A DNA stretch of 64,000 nt from Coffea arabica (GCF_036785885.1 NC_092323.1:3202501-3266500), one strand, 5' to 3'. Numbered from the stretch's first letter, positions 37,601-49,552 are shown. Notes: generated from the sequence alone by a model not told the origin. A program made the numbers and translations.

Positions 37601-38163
37601 GATTGATCATATGATCACACTCTTCATTTGTTAAGAATCCCCTATATATAAAAGCCCTGCAGATTTCAAAATTATCATCATTGTTCAGCCAAAAGAAAAA
37701 AGAACACCGGCCGGCAAGGACAATCTTATGCCTTCTATTCTTTTCTTGTCTCTTTTTACCATTTTGGGTGGGGGAGGGGGTGTGGGGGCAGCAGAAACAA
37801 GGATCGGCATCTGATGTGGATGGCAAGGCTTGTATATACAAACATATATACACTAACATGCATAAACGGAGGCAGGAGAAAACAAACCTGGGCTTCCAAG
37901 AGAGTTGGGTAACCCGGGTCAGATCAAGCGGAGCCGATGAAGCACCCGTCGCCAGCTTTACCGCCGACCCTTTTCTGATAAAAACAGTAAACAACATCAG
38001 GGATCAATCTGCACTCTCCAAGAGCAACAAATTGAAAACGGGCTGAAAATGCTTACAATTTCTTCCCACCACCCCAGCGGGAAAATTGGCCAGCGGAAAC
38101 AGACAGATCCGACGGAATCGACAACAAACATAGCAGAAGCAAAAGAATAACTCTAGACTCCAT
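34619..38163 (-). CDS. Prolyl 4-hydroxylase with C-terminal ShKT domain (317 aa, 8 exons)
   Basis: Exons: 38057-38163, 37888-37974, 37599-37656, 37253-37357, 35571-35628, 35316-35491, 35158-35221, 34619-34917. All are GT-AG and the frame closes over 954 bases; the fourth intron is about 1.6 kb. An N-terminal hydrophobic segment (about 4-20) anchors it in the ER or Golgi. The 2-oxoglutarate/Fe(II) dioxygenase core runs about 64-266: the iron ligands are His158 and Asp160 (PHFDYF) and His244, and the 2-oxoglutarate-binding residue is Lys254. A six-Cys ShKT domain fills 275-315 (Cys275, 282, 291, 308, 312, 315), as in Arabidopsis At3g28480 and At3g28490 (from memory). The enzyme hydroxylates prolines of extensins, arabinogalactan proteins and secreted peptides. 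Start chosen at the first ATG before the signal anchor. Confidence 0.92.
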
Positions 38164-38612
38164 CGAGAATGCGTTTCAACCTAAATCTTGACCCTGCCAA
38201 ATGGGATTTTTAACACTTATACACCAAAATGGAGCTGGAAATTATCGGTTTTTTTTGTTTTTTAATTGTCAGCGTCTCTTTAGCTGGGTGAATTGAGTTA
38301 AAACTGAAGCTGGAGTTTTTAAAAGGCGGGGGCAGGGGGGGGGGGGGTTGGGATGTTGTAAGGATGGATCTGCTCGTCAGAACACTCTTGATTAAAGTCA
38401 AAGCTCGCTCCACTGGTGGCAGTGAGTTAAATACGACTAGTCTTGCAACCTTTTATTCTACTACTGTACTTGTGGTTCTGGAATTTCAACGGATTGCCCA
38501 CAGGATTGTGCACTACCCGTTTCGGGGTTTGGTTGGCGAAATAAAGCGCGTTATGTCAAATTCCTTTCCTAGGTAGTAGTAGCAATTAAAAGAACACGAC
38601 GGTATCAGTAGT
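38164..38612. other. P4H promoter region
   Basis: Upstream DNA of the P4H gene with a G-run near 38333-38347. Nothing else was recognised. Confidence 0.4.
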
Positions 38613-38622
38613 AGTTCTCGAT

Positions 38623-39502
38623 AGGCCTGTCAATCGGGCCTAGTGAGCCGGGGCTTTGATGAGCTCAAACTCAACTCATTTAATTTGAATAATTTTCAGA
38701 CTTCGGGCTATGAGTTTCGGGTTCGTAAATGTGAAGCTCATACTCAACTCACATAATATTCGGGTTGTGAGTCTTAATCGGGCTTAGCCCAAGCTCACTT
38801 ATTACTCCTTAATTTTCTTAATATAATTACTATAACTATTAAGTTGTAAAACTAATTTAACATTTACAAGACTATAATATTAAAACTAAACATGAACAAA
38901 TAATAGTTCTTAAAACGTGTATAAACCAAAATTTTTTTAACAATATTTATATTTAATCTATTCAAAATGCATGAAAAATAGTAATAAAACATGCGATTAT
39001 AAGCCAATACATCTTTAAAAGTTGAAACTTTTTTTATAATTTTGTGATTTAAATCCAAATATGCTTGATGATTTTTGTGTTTGTAGACCAAAAAAAAATC
39101 AACCAATATTATGCCAATAAAAAAATTTACTCAACCAATAAGAAAAATTAGAGATTTAGTTATGCATTACCAATATTGGCTCTCAAGAAAGCTCATGAAA
39201 GAGTTTTTAGATGTATTTTTGTGTTTTGTAATTTATGTATATATTTAGTATTTAGTAATAATATATTTGGATATATAATTATACATAATATCAAAATATA
39301 AATATTATATATATATAGGTAATTAAAGGGCCGGGCCTATATCGAGTTTGAGCCTAATAAGACCCAAGCTCGGCTCACATTTAATTCGGGCCTAATTTTT
39401 AGGCTCAGGCTCAGACCGGCTCACTAAATGATCGGGCTCGTCGGGCTTTCTGTCGGGCCGAGCGAGCCGAGCTCGGGCTGGCCCAGCCCCATTGACAGTC
39501 CT
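38623..39502. mobile_element. Non-autonomous DNA transposon with 10-bp duplication (about 880 bp)
   Basis: The left end aggcctgtcaatcgggcc and the complement of the right end, aggactgtcaatggggct, are imperfect inverted repeats. The host sequence agttctcgat is duplicated on both sides (38613-38622 and 39503-39512). The subterminal parts are rich in gggct/agccc motifs and the interior is AT-rich without a transposase. A 9-10 bp duplication points to a Mutator-like element; a hAT origin (8 bp) is the alternative. Confidence 0.7.
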
Positions 39503-39512
39503 AGTTCTCGAT

Positions 39513-40763
39513 GGTTCTTGGCTTCTTGCATTGCCCGCTAAACAAATATAGCGATTTAATATATATAAAATAAATATATAATTAATAATATATTAATAAT
39601 AAATATAAAAAACTTTAATTTTTATTAAAAAAATAGCAATTCAAATAAGAACAGATGTCCAAACCATACACGTTGTGGGTCCAATAAAAGGGAAAAGTGA
39701 AAATAAAACCTAAAATCTAGGGGAAAAAAACAAAAATTTATGCCTTTGCATGGATTAGGTATTTTTGAAATGCTATCTAGTAACATTGTAAATAAAAAAA
39801 ATTTTACTATAATTACTTTTGAGGTATTTTAAAATTTTATTAAAGCATTGTTAAAAATTGAAAAAAAAAATCACCGCACAACACTATCCATCACCTCTCT
39901 GCCACTCCTATCTCCACCTCTATTGCCACTGCCGTCTCTCCCCTCTCTTCTCTCCCTCTTCCTTCTCCTCCTCTTCCCTTTCTTCTTCATCTTCCTCTCT
40001 CATTCCTTTCCCTCCCCTTTCTTCCCGCCCTAACTATGTCCTTCTCCCTTTCTTGCAGCTACCAAACTTCCCTACCCTTTTTCTAGCAAAAGTCGAAAAT
40101 GAGAGGAGAGAAAAGGGAAGGGAAGAAAGAGGAAGAGGAATGAGGGGGAGGAGGAAAGGTTAAGGAAAGGGAGGAAGAGAGAGAGAAAGAAAAAGGGTGT
40201 CAGAAGAGAAGGGAGGATGGTAGGGATGGTGGCGACAGTGGGTAGTAGTATGTGGTTAGTAGGAGGAGAAAATATAGTGAGATTTATTTTTATGTTTTTG
40301 TAAGCTTGTGATTGTGTATATTTTTTTAGTTTATTAGGGTAATCCACGAACAAAAAATTATATAATTTGTTATAAAAACAACAAATTCAAGTAGAGCCAA
40401 AGGTAGACGATAGGAGGTACCATTTGTGGGTCTTTCTATGCCTATGGTCCAATCTCCATCTCTTTTTTCTTCCGAAAGAAAAAACGTTGCCATCTCTTTT
40501 GGTGTCTTATCTTGTGAAAAATGTATGGTCCTCTAAATTTATATGGGATAAAAATTAAAACAAAATGAAAGAGTTAGCTCAACAGAACTTCATATCAATA
40601 TGGGAGTCACATATAGTGGTAATTTGACCGCTAGGCAAAGGGCTGATGGCTCTTTGGGATTGGTAATGGCCACATCAATATCATGTTGTTCATTTGTTTA
40701 CATCAATATAATATTAAAAATTCAATATGGAGTGTTAGATTTAAATTTGAACTCTATCATTTT
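39513..40763. repeat. Foldback-type repeat region
   Basis: An AT-rich start is followed by a long pyrimidine tract (about 39888-40040) and then a purine tract (about 40098-40240) that is roughly its reverse complement, with a 60-base centre. The flanks contain ttactgta-like A/T motifs. The same organisation occurs at about 11540-12110. Open frames through these tracts are low-complexity artefacts. No gene was seen. Confidence 0.5.
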
Positions 40764-41725
40764 GTCACCTCAACAAGTGTTTTTTTTTTATTAATTAACA
40801 TGTTTATCTTCTTTAATTTTTTTTTTCTAAAAACGTGTTTTATAATAGCTCATTCTAGTTTCCTTATATATACTAAATTTCATTATTATAACCTTAATGT
40901 ATTTGGTGTATCTTTACATTACTTAAGGTAAGGAAATAAAAAAATTGACAACTAAAGAAAAATTTTATCATATTTTTTAAATTTAATCACATTTAAAATT
41001 ATATTTATACGTGATTGACTTAATGTATTAATCAAACACCAACACTTAAATGAACAAGCATGGATCTTTCCCCAAGTTCATTCAACTTGTTTCAAGTATT
41101 CACTCTCCCCAAAACTCCATGTTTCAATTCTTTTATATTTTGATTCATAATCATTCATTATTTAGACACATACACGTATTTGAAATTTGTGATTTAGATT
41201 TTTTATGATTATTAATTTGTCAATTGTTCTTATTCTAAATTTGTGTCACCTCAACAAGTGTTTTTTTTTTATTAATTAACATGTTTATCTTCTTTAATTT
41301 TTTTTTTCTAAAAACGTGTTTTATAATAGCTCATTCTAGTTTCCTTATATATACTAAATTTCATTATTATAACCTTAATGTATTTGGTGTATCTTTACAT
41401 TACTTAAGGTAAGGAAATAAAAAAATTGACAACTAAAGAAAAATTTTATCATATTTTTTAAATTTAATCACATTTAAAATTATATTTATACGTGATTGAC
41501 TTAATGTATTAATCAAACACCAACACTTAAATGAACAAGCATGGATCTTTCCCCAAGTTCATTCAACTTGTTTCAAGTATTCACTCTCCCCAAAACTCCA
41601 TGTTTCAATTCTTTTATATTTTGATTCATAATCATTCATTATTTAGACACATACACGTATTTGAAATTTGTGATTTAGATTTTTTATGATTATTAATTTG
41701 TCAATTGTTCTTATTCTAAATTTGT
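40764..41725. repeat. Perfect 481-bp tandem duplication
   Basis: Copy 1 (40764-41244) and copy 2 (41245-41725) appear identical base for base when the lines are compared at offset 481. They lie within the element whose diverged inverted relative is at 7.1-8.0 kb; that relative has only one copy of this part. The duplication is therefore recent, or it is an assembly artefact. Confidence 0.9.
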
Positions 41726-42799
41726 ATTTTAGGATTTTTTTGCGTTAATTTGTATAGGGTTAATGTCTATTTATTGAATTTATTTAATGTTTATATGATC
41801 TTGGTCTGTGAGTTAATTTTCATCATTTGCCTTATTTTTTGTCTCTTATTATTAAAAATATTTAGTGTATAGTTATCATCTATTAAACTTTGATCTTAAG
41901 ACTTTGATTTTAGGTTAGTGTGTATCATTTGTTTTGATAATTTTTTGTTACTCGTTGTTTGATTGTTCGCCCCCCATAAATCAGAGATATCTATTCCTAA
42001 GAAAGACGAGATTTTGATAACATCAGGAGAATCAAGAAATAGCGAAGGAGCTCCTAATTGGAGATTTAGACTAATATTTGCAAGAATATCCATCCGCACA
42101 AACAATAACAATGCCTTCTAGAAATGGCTTAAACGGCATTATTATTGGTCTTCATTCAAAATTCCTCTTAACTTTCCATACCCAATTAAAATGACTATGA
42201 TCCTTGCCGTCATTCTCAGTAAAAGACGAATTCCTAGCAAACTCAACACATTTGAAGCAAATAAATAATTGGGATCGGTAAGGATGGATGATATCTGCAG
42301 TTATTTAGCTGTTGGATCATCTAGAAGAAATCCACGAGTCCCACTTAAAGGCCAGGAATCCCGTCAAAGACTCGCCTAAGTCGTCCCGACGATCCGCCAT
42401 AGATTTCTACGCTGCGAACTTCGAAATTCCTCCCTTCATAAAATATCTTTTGTGACGGTATGTAACATGAAATCAAGAAAGTTATGTCAACAGAGTAGCA
42501 CGGCTTCATTGGCATAATTCAATGAATCCAGTAACGTAGTATGAAATATACGTGATTGAGTATTTATAAGGTACGTTAATAGAGCCATTAATCTGTTATG
42601 TCAACCGCAGTAATCTGCTAAAGGCAGTGTACAAAGTATTTTGTTCTACTATAAGCAATTTACCATTTGTAAGTTTGATACTGCTACAGTGCTATCATTT
42701 CTCCGGTAAAACATATATTTTCAGGGGTTGGCTGATAATAATATTCTGTGAGAATTAGATGACCAGTATTATAAATTATATTGTGTACAATTTGCAGTT
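41726..42799. other. End of the older element, then GPAT 3' flank
   Basis: Bases 41726-41965 continue the element shared with 7.06-7.27 kb, ending near gttgtttg. The rest (about 41970-42799) is unique DNA downstream of the GPAT gene. No gene was recognised. Confidence 0.45.
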
Positions 42800-44451
42800 C
42801 TAGCAGCCCAGGATGTTTTTGGCTGCAATTGCAGGTTTATCGGAGACAGTTCCATCGTTTCCTGCCAATGCCGTGTACTTATCCTTCCTGGTGAAGCTGG
42901 TACACTCGTATGATAATGTTGAGGCAATCATCCTTTGTATATAATTAGCAACATCATGGCTTGATTTCCCGGCACCGCATGTCAGCTCTTGCGGTAATTT
43001 GTTCAAAAATGTCACTTCATAAACAGGGCTCGGATTCATGAAGAAGTAGAAAGGATCCAGTCCTTTCCACCCTCTAGCAGTCGTCCCATGAAACATGCTC
43101 ATTCTATTGTTCATGGCCACCGGCACCAGGTGGTCAGTTAATTCAGCAAACAATGCTGAAAATCTTAGTAAGAACGGTTCCCTGCATGTTGTCCCTTCCG
43201 GGCATATAGCCAAATCACCTTCTTCTAAAAGGTTCTTGATCATCTTGGCATCTTTAATGCGGTCGCGGTTAAGCCTGACGGTTTTGATTGGGGCTATGAT
43301 TTCTGAGAGGCGCGAGAGAGAGTATGTGACTGCTGGGATGGGACGGCCAAGTGCGGTGGAGAGAAAGATTGGATCAAGAAGAGTTCGATGTGAGCAAACA
43401 AACAGGACGCCCGTCTGGCCTGTTGATTTTTGGGCTGGTGGAGGTGGGATTCCTTTGATATTGACCCGGACTCCGAGTGCCCTGAATGCATAATAGACCA
43501 GTGGCATTGGCAGGAGTGCGCCGGCTGCAACGCGCAAGCAGGCCAAGGGGAAGCCTACTGGGATCCAGAGAATGGTTAGCAGTGCCATCAGAGGACTTGG
43601 TTTCTGGACAAGCCGCCCATCATGGAAGACTATTGGCTTAGGCAACTGGTCATGGCTCACTGGTTGGACTTTACGCTTTTTTGGGACAACATAGCTTTCC
43701 TGCGATGATGTCAACATTGATGTTATGAGCATTAGAAATAAGGAATTGTATAATTGATGCATGGTTTATCATTGATGCTTCTCAGTTTGTTTAGAGCAGT
43801 TGATCGTATTGGACAAACCTTGCACAGCTTCATGAATAGGAAATCGGTCTTCCGGTCTCCAAATCCAATTTCTGGAGCTGGTGCAGCATCGAAGGCCTTC
43901 TGAAGGGCCTCAGCTTTGTTTCTACCAACAAGTACTCCAGGACCATTTACAAGTCCTGTAGCTCTCCCCCTCCAGATTGATATCTCTGTTCCAAAAACCA
44001 TATCTGCACCTAAATAATCTTTGAGAGAGGCCTCAACCATAATCCTAGGATTTGCTGTTAGTACACATCTTTTCCCGCATGATGAAAAGACACGCCACGT
44101 TTCTGGATGTAAATCACTGGTATAAAATTTTGGTAAGACAGCACGTGCCACGGACTCGATATCTGAGACCTTCATCCCAGCAAATGTTGCGAATATTAGA
44201 ACGCGAATTCCTGCTGCCTCAGAGATGAAATAGTACAATATTGCAGCAATAGGAGAAACCAGAAGTAGGAAGAGAAGCCGAAGTATTCCACCAGCTTCAA
44301 AGGCTACAAGTGCAAAGTAAGGAAATGAGCTACTGCCTATGAGTAAAGTTCCATCGAGATCAGCAACTACGGTATGATTTTCGCGTCCGCTAGATTCACA
44401 CTGATCTATGGTTGGGAATTTATCAGGAGATTGTGCATCTGCGATTGCCAT
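42800..44451 (-). CDS. Land-plant sn-2 glycerol-3-phosphate acyltransferase (510 aa, 2 exons)
   Basis: Exons 43819-44451 and 42800-43699 with a 119-bp GT-AG intron in phase 0, the usual gene structure of the plant GPAT1-8 family. The N-terminal half is a HAD-like phosphatase domain with motif I intact (D31-L-D-G-T35) and motif III GDRKTD (198-203). The C-terminal half is a PlsC acyltransferase with H315-RTLL-D320 and EGTTCREP (379-386), then VPVAM. Hydrophobic segments lie around 40-75 and 247-280. The enzyme transfers acyl groups from acyl-CoA to the sn-2 position of glycerol-3-phosphate in the ER for cutin or suberin. An intact phosphatase pair suggests a monoacylglycerol product as in GPAT4/6/8, although other segments ([25 protein letters not shown]) look nearer to GPAT5/7. 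The exact subclade needs a tree. Confidence 0.9.
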
Positions 44452-45071
44452 TGCTATTTGCTAGGGACTAATGTGCTCCCTTGGCAGGTTAATCTGTATT
44501 TGTTGAGCACTGAAATTGCTACCTGGTGGACTTTATCAGAGATCTGTTATATATACTGGTGCCAAGAAAGTGTGCAATCTGATTTCATAACGAGACAAGT
44601 TAGTGGTTTATGAGATCAATGATTCTGCCAACATTTCCAAAGTTCTGCTTTCGAGTGCCTTGGAGTTAACGAGAAAGTCAATTCGCTTTGGTCCCAGCTT
44701 TAGATTGATGCCATTTTCAAATTATGGAGCATGAAACCTTAGTTCCATATGGCCAATTCACACATTTGGGCACCTGTTGCTTCTCACAATTACTATAGAC
44801 AAGGAGATCGGAGTTGGTGCGCATGCTGTGGTTTATGAGGATGATATTTACTCGGTCTTCATTCTATCAGTTGCATATTTTAGCAACTAGCATATAGCAC
44901 TACGTTTTGACCTGCTGAATTCGACTCAGCATCGCTCCAGTGCATTATTTTTTAAAATTGACAGGTATAGGATTGTATAAATAGGATTGTATAGCGCAAA
45001 ATACATCGTGAATACATTTTTTCCACTAGTAAATATTAGGAGCATTTGAATTGGCAACCCTCAGCAAAAAG
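44452..45071. other. GPAT upstream region
   Basis: Promoter side of the GPAT gene. Nothing else was recognised. Confidence 0.4.
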
Positions 45072-45621
45072 CAGGGGCGGATCTACGGTGGGGGCACGGG
45101 CCTCTGCTGCCCTCCTTAAATCTCTATAGTACTCATAAAGTTTTGATATAATATCAAGTATGTCTTCTGAAATTTTATATATCTATTGGTTTATATGTTT
45201 TTAAAGTTGGTTTTGATTTTGTTTGTTGTTACAATTATCGTAGAGAGGGCTTTTTCAGTTATGAATATAGTGAAGAATCGGTTACGAAATAAAATGGGAG
45301 ATACTTGGATGAATGATTATTTAGTTACTTACATTGAGAAAAATATATTTTGTGAAATTTAAAATGAGAAGGTTATAAACCGTTATCAAAATATGAAAAC
45401 TTGTCGTGAATAATTGTAAATGGTTTAATTTGTTATTATTACATTAATAATTTTGAGTTTTTGTTTTATATTTTTCATGAAATATATGCATCATTTATAC
45501 TTGTTGGTGAATACTTTTTTGGCTTAAAAAATTAGAAAAAGAGTAGGTAAAAAATTTTAGAATTACTTTTGCCCTACCGAAACTTTTTGCTAGTGAAAAT
45601 TTTTTTCTGTCTCCGTCACTA
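45072..45621 (+). mobile_element. hAT transposon remnant with transposase C-terminal piece
   Basis: The left end caggggcggatctac and the complement of the right end ctagtgacggagacag are degenerate inverted repeats. The 8-base duplication gcaaaaag lies on both sides (45064-45071 and 45622-45629), as hAT elements leave. Bases about 45240-45361 encode ERAFSVMNIVKNRLRNKMG and a following NDYLVTYIEKNIF, which is the C-terminal dimerisation region of plant hAT transposases, ending in a stop. The rest of the transposase is absent, so this is an internally deleted, inactive copy. Confidence 0.75.
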
Positions 45622-45629
45622 GCAAAAAG

Positions 45630-46746
45630 TTTCACAAACTGGCCTTGTTGACTAAATGGTAAGCTACAACATTGACATCATACTTTATAATGGAAAATAC
45701 TACCAAGTATTTGGGTAACTTTGAGTGTGCAGGTCTACTTGTATAGTCATATTGGTAATACATAATATATAGTAATAAAAGTGATGAAAAGCGAGCGTGT
45801 GTGTGTGTGTATAGTATATTGCAAATATGCTCATTGAAGAATTCTTGTCAAGTCTCATCGTCCAGCTCGCTGGCGTTTGTCTCATCTTTTATGCCGTGAA
45901 GGGCAAAGCGTGAATTTCAGTTTATCTTATGTTATTCATTTTATTCCAAGTACTTATATGCATGGCGGACAAATTCAATGATTTTGTTATTCTGATGTCC
46001 GTGCTCTACAAGGCGTGGTCCATTTGGCAGCGGGTAAAAGTGCAGGTGATGGGAGATTGCAGAGATATAGTGGTGAGTTTACTTCGGCTTACGTCCAAAA
46101 GGTTCGATAATATCTGTAATTTTATTCTGCAAGGATCATTTGATTCTGTAATTTCAGTTCTGCGTTGGGATCGATGGGCCCGTTGATACGTACTTGAGAA
46201 TTTCGTTGGGTCAGATGAGCACACTTCCAGGCGTCAAGTACAATGATACATATAGATTCAAGAATTCAGAATCTTCTGAGACTCTGGACGGGAACTAAAT
46301 CGGGAAGGACGTCACTCAAAGAGGATTCATAAAGATTTTACGAGTCGCAATGACAAGCAAGATATACTAGTTAAAGATTGCTTTGCTGTTTTTCCAAGAC
46401 TAAATTGAGTGAGAAGTGGCAATGAAGTTGTTTCTAGGCATCTAGGTTGCTTGAGAGACTAGACTAGTTTCATAAACAAAAGTAGCTTCTTTTATATTAG
46501 CGTCCCACGTTAAAGGAAACATAATATGGTCACCGAAAAAAAGAAGAACAACTTTTCTGTGATTTCATTTCATTTACCTGGGCAGGACCTTGAGAAAGAT
46601 GAAAAGATCACTTTGATACTCAAGAGGCTAGAAAGTAGAAGCTTCTAAACAACAAGAAGGTGACATTGAGGGATATAAATACAAATCGGTAAACAAAATT
46701 TACTTGCCTCAAGGACGAGAGCCGCAATCTATCCAGCCAAAATTGA
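45630..46746. other. Intergenic, D6PK-like gene 3' flank
   Basis: A (GT)n run lies near 45797-45811. The part nearest 46746 should be the 3' UTR of the kinase gene. No other gene was recognised. Confidence 0.4.
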
Positions 46747-48911
46747 TTAGAAGAATTCAAAATCTAGGTAAGGGCCAGAAGATCTATCGGAGTCAGAAGT
46801 TCCTTTGTCATTTGAAGGCAAGGGTGGCTTGAATGTCTGATTCCAAAACGCTAGATCTACAGGTCTGGGAATTTCTGGAGGTTGGGTACTGCGGATGAGA
46901 GCCCAATTAACACCCTGAAAGAATGGATGTTGTTTTATCTCTGTAGCGCCTTTTTTAAACCCTAATCTTTTCTGGGGATCCTTAGCAAGCAGGCCACGGA
47001 TCAGATCCTTTGCAGCAAAACTAACTGTGGGACTCTCGGGAAATTTTAAGGGCTGGCCTACAACGTTAAATAATGTCTCTCTGTTTCCGTTTCCTTTAAA
47101 TGGAGTCTTTCCATGAAGCAACTCGTACAGAAATATTCCAAAGGTCCACCAATCAACAGCACTCCCGTGACCATCACCTCTAATTATTTCAGGGGCTAAA
47201 TATTCATGTGTCCCGACAAATGACATGGATCGTGCTGCAGTTGGCTCTGCAATGAGCACCGGCAGTGAATCCGAAGCAACTGCAGGCGTACATTCTCCTC
47301 GCAATTTTAATGTTTTGGAGTTGAAAAGACTAGGCCTAAAACAAGAGGGCTGGAAGCAAGAAGGTTCTACACAAACTGGTAACTTGCATGCTGGATCAAT
47401 GCATGATGGCTGGATACAGTACGATGAAATTTTACAAGACAGTTCAGTGGTGGAACTAACCAGGGTTGGACTAACATGGCATCTCAATGATAAATCAAAG
47501 TCTGACAGCATGATATGACCATCTTCCCTCACCATGACGTTTTCAGGCTTCAAGTCCCTATAGACCACTCCCATCATGTGCAAGTATTCTAGGGCAAGGA
47601 GCACTTCAGAAGCATAAAACCTGCCAATATTCGAGTAAAATAAGTTGTCAATGAAATGTCTAAAAGTCGCATCATTCAAATTCTAATAACCTGAGACTAT
47701 GCTGCAATATTGAGGGTTAAAGGAAACTCTTTGCAGCACGAGTTCATTTCACACTTGCAAGTGTTTCAATTTCAACCTTTAAGTTTCTAAGAGTATGATA
47801 GTATAGGAGCCAGGGGTTCAAAATATAGTGATATTACTCGCAAGTAGGAGTATATTGTAGGCACATAACTCAACCAAATGATGCAACTTATATGGTGATA
47901 CATCTAACTTCAAATGAATGTCTAATGTCCCCGTATAGAACAAGGTGTTTTGAGAGAAACTAGCATGAAACAGAAGACTTTTCCCAATCAATCTCCCATA
48001 AGACCAGATTTACCACCTCGAGAGTATGGTGTATATATGTAAAAGAATCACTCAGCTTCTCGTTTCCTCTAGAAGAGTGCTAACACCATACACTTTCTAG
48101 CCAATTGCACTAATATCTAATGACAGTGAAAACTTGACCAAAAAGGGCGACTAACAAGAAGCAATTAGTTATACAATGATTCAGCAGTGAAGAGCTAACC
48201 TTGCAGCTTGCTCAGTAAAATGCCTGCCTGGTTGACGCTGCCTAAGCAAATGCAGATCCCCGCCGCTGCAAAATTCCATTAGCAAGCACGAAAATTTCTC
48301 TGTTTCAAAATGTGAATAAAGGGATGGAAGAAAAGGATGGTCCAATAAACCCAATATTTCCCTCTCAGTTTGAGCTCTCACCAGCTTCTTCCTCCCGGCT
48401 AACGTCCCTTTATCCATTACTTTCATTGCAAACAAACATTTCATCCCTCTTAACTCCGCCAAGTAAACGCTCCCAATATCCCCAAATCCCAATTTCTTCA
48501 ACAGCCTAAAATGCCCCAAGCCCAACTGACCATCTCTAGCAAGCACAGATTGTATTGCGTCCCAGCGGATGTCGTTACCCTTATGAGGTTTGGATGGGCA
48601 ATAGCTTCTAAAAGACTAAAACTAGCCTCATTTACGTCTATGCTGTTACAGTAACTAGAGGAACTCAAACTACTCTTGCCACTCTCAACACATTCCCCAC
48701 CTTTATTCAATTCAACATCTATAGAGACCATTTCTTTCTCCTCAAGTTGATAGTCACTCAATTTACTTCCTACGCTGGTAGTACCAGAAACCGTGACGGT
48801 ACTACTAGAGAGTTCCATGCTAGTACTGCTATAGATGCTAAGGTCTTGAAAACTGACCTTGGTGGCATCGGCTTCACCATATATGGTGCCATCATTCGTT
48901 AGTTTGCTCAT
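46747..48911 (-). CDS. AGC VIIIa kinase, D6PK-like, with an apparent one-base frame disruption
   Basis: Exon 1 is 48200-48911 and exon 2 is 46747-47620, joined at A/R-FYASEV by a GT-AG intron of 579 bp. The kinase has [13 protein letters not shown] and YRDLKPEN, then DFD in place of DFG, the AGC VIII hallmark. An insertion of about 80 residues with repeated CxxPxC motifs follows before [14 protein letters not shown]. The C-terminus LDFEFF is the PDK1-binding PIF motif. D6PK-type kinases sit at the plasma membrane and phosphorylate PIN auxin exporters (family knowledge). The N-terminal frame (MSKLTNDGT...[21 protein letters not shown]) and the kinase frame ([20 protein letters not shown]) do not join: exon 1 is one base short of the length its splice phase needs, with the switch near 48606-48620 in a ttttag tract. 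It may be a pseudogenising indel, a strain allele or a sequence error. Confidence 0.85.
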
Positions 48912-49552
48912 GATTGAGAGATATAAAGGGCAGTACAATGTTTGACGAAACGCCTCAGAGAGGGCGTTTTGGTTTTAGGGGGTGAGTTTAAAGTAGAGCA
49001 AAGGGAGGGAAAATGGGGTTATGCGGTCAAAATGGGGATTTGGCGACGCCGAGGTGGTCAAACAAGTGCGAGAGAGAACCTCGGGCGCCAAGTCAGAACA
49101 CGAGAGAGAGAGAGAGACAGATGGAGAGAACAAGAGAGTCAGTGTGGGACAGCATAGGGACTTAAAAAGGCAGGCTGGGTTCAAATTTGAAACGGGGCGT
49201 GAGTTTGGTGAGAGACCCAATGAATGAGTTGGGTTGGAGTTTGGGTCCTCTCTATCGGCTCTCGTTCGTTCTCGGATGGTATCCAAAGATCTCCCAGATA
49301 AAAACATCCGGAGGCCCATTAAATACATTACACAGATACAGAGAGAGCGAGAGAGAGAGAGACACGGGGGCCTGGGGGCTTGAGAAACGCTTCTTCTTGT
49401 AATCGAGCTTAGACTTAAATTACAACCAGCCAGTGCTAATTTAGCTGTCACACGTAGGAAAAATTGCATTAATCTTCCTTCAACAAAAAATAAAAGCTTC
49501 CTTCACATATAGCTGATGTGAATGAAGACGAACGGCTTTAATCCTTAACATA
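48912..49552. other. Upstream region of the kinase gene
   Basis: Contains (GA)n-type runs at about 49100-49130 and 49338-49362, as often found in plant 5' leaders. No other gene was seen. Confidence 0.4.

Noticed and set aside
39848-40353. Open frames of 61-101 codons on both strands
   Set aside because: Leu/Ser/Pro-rich or Arg/Glu-rich translation of the foldback arms.
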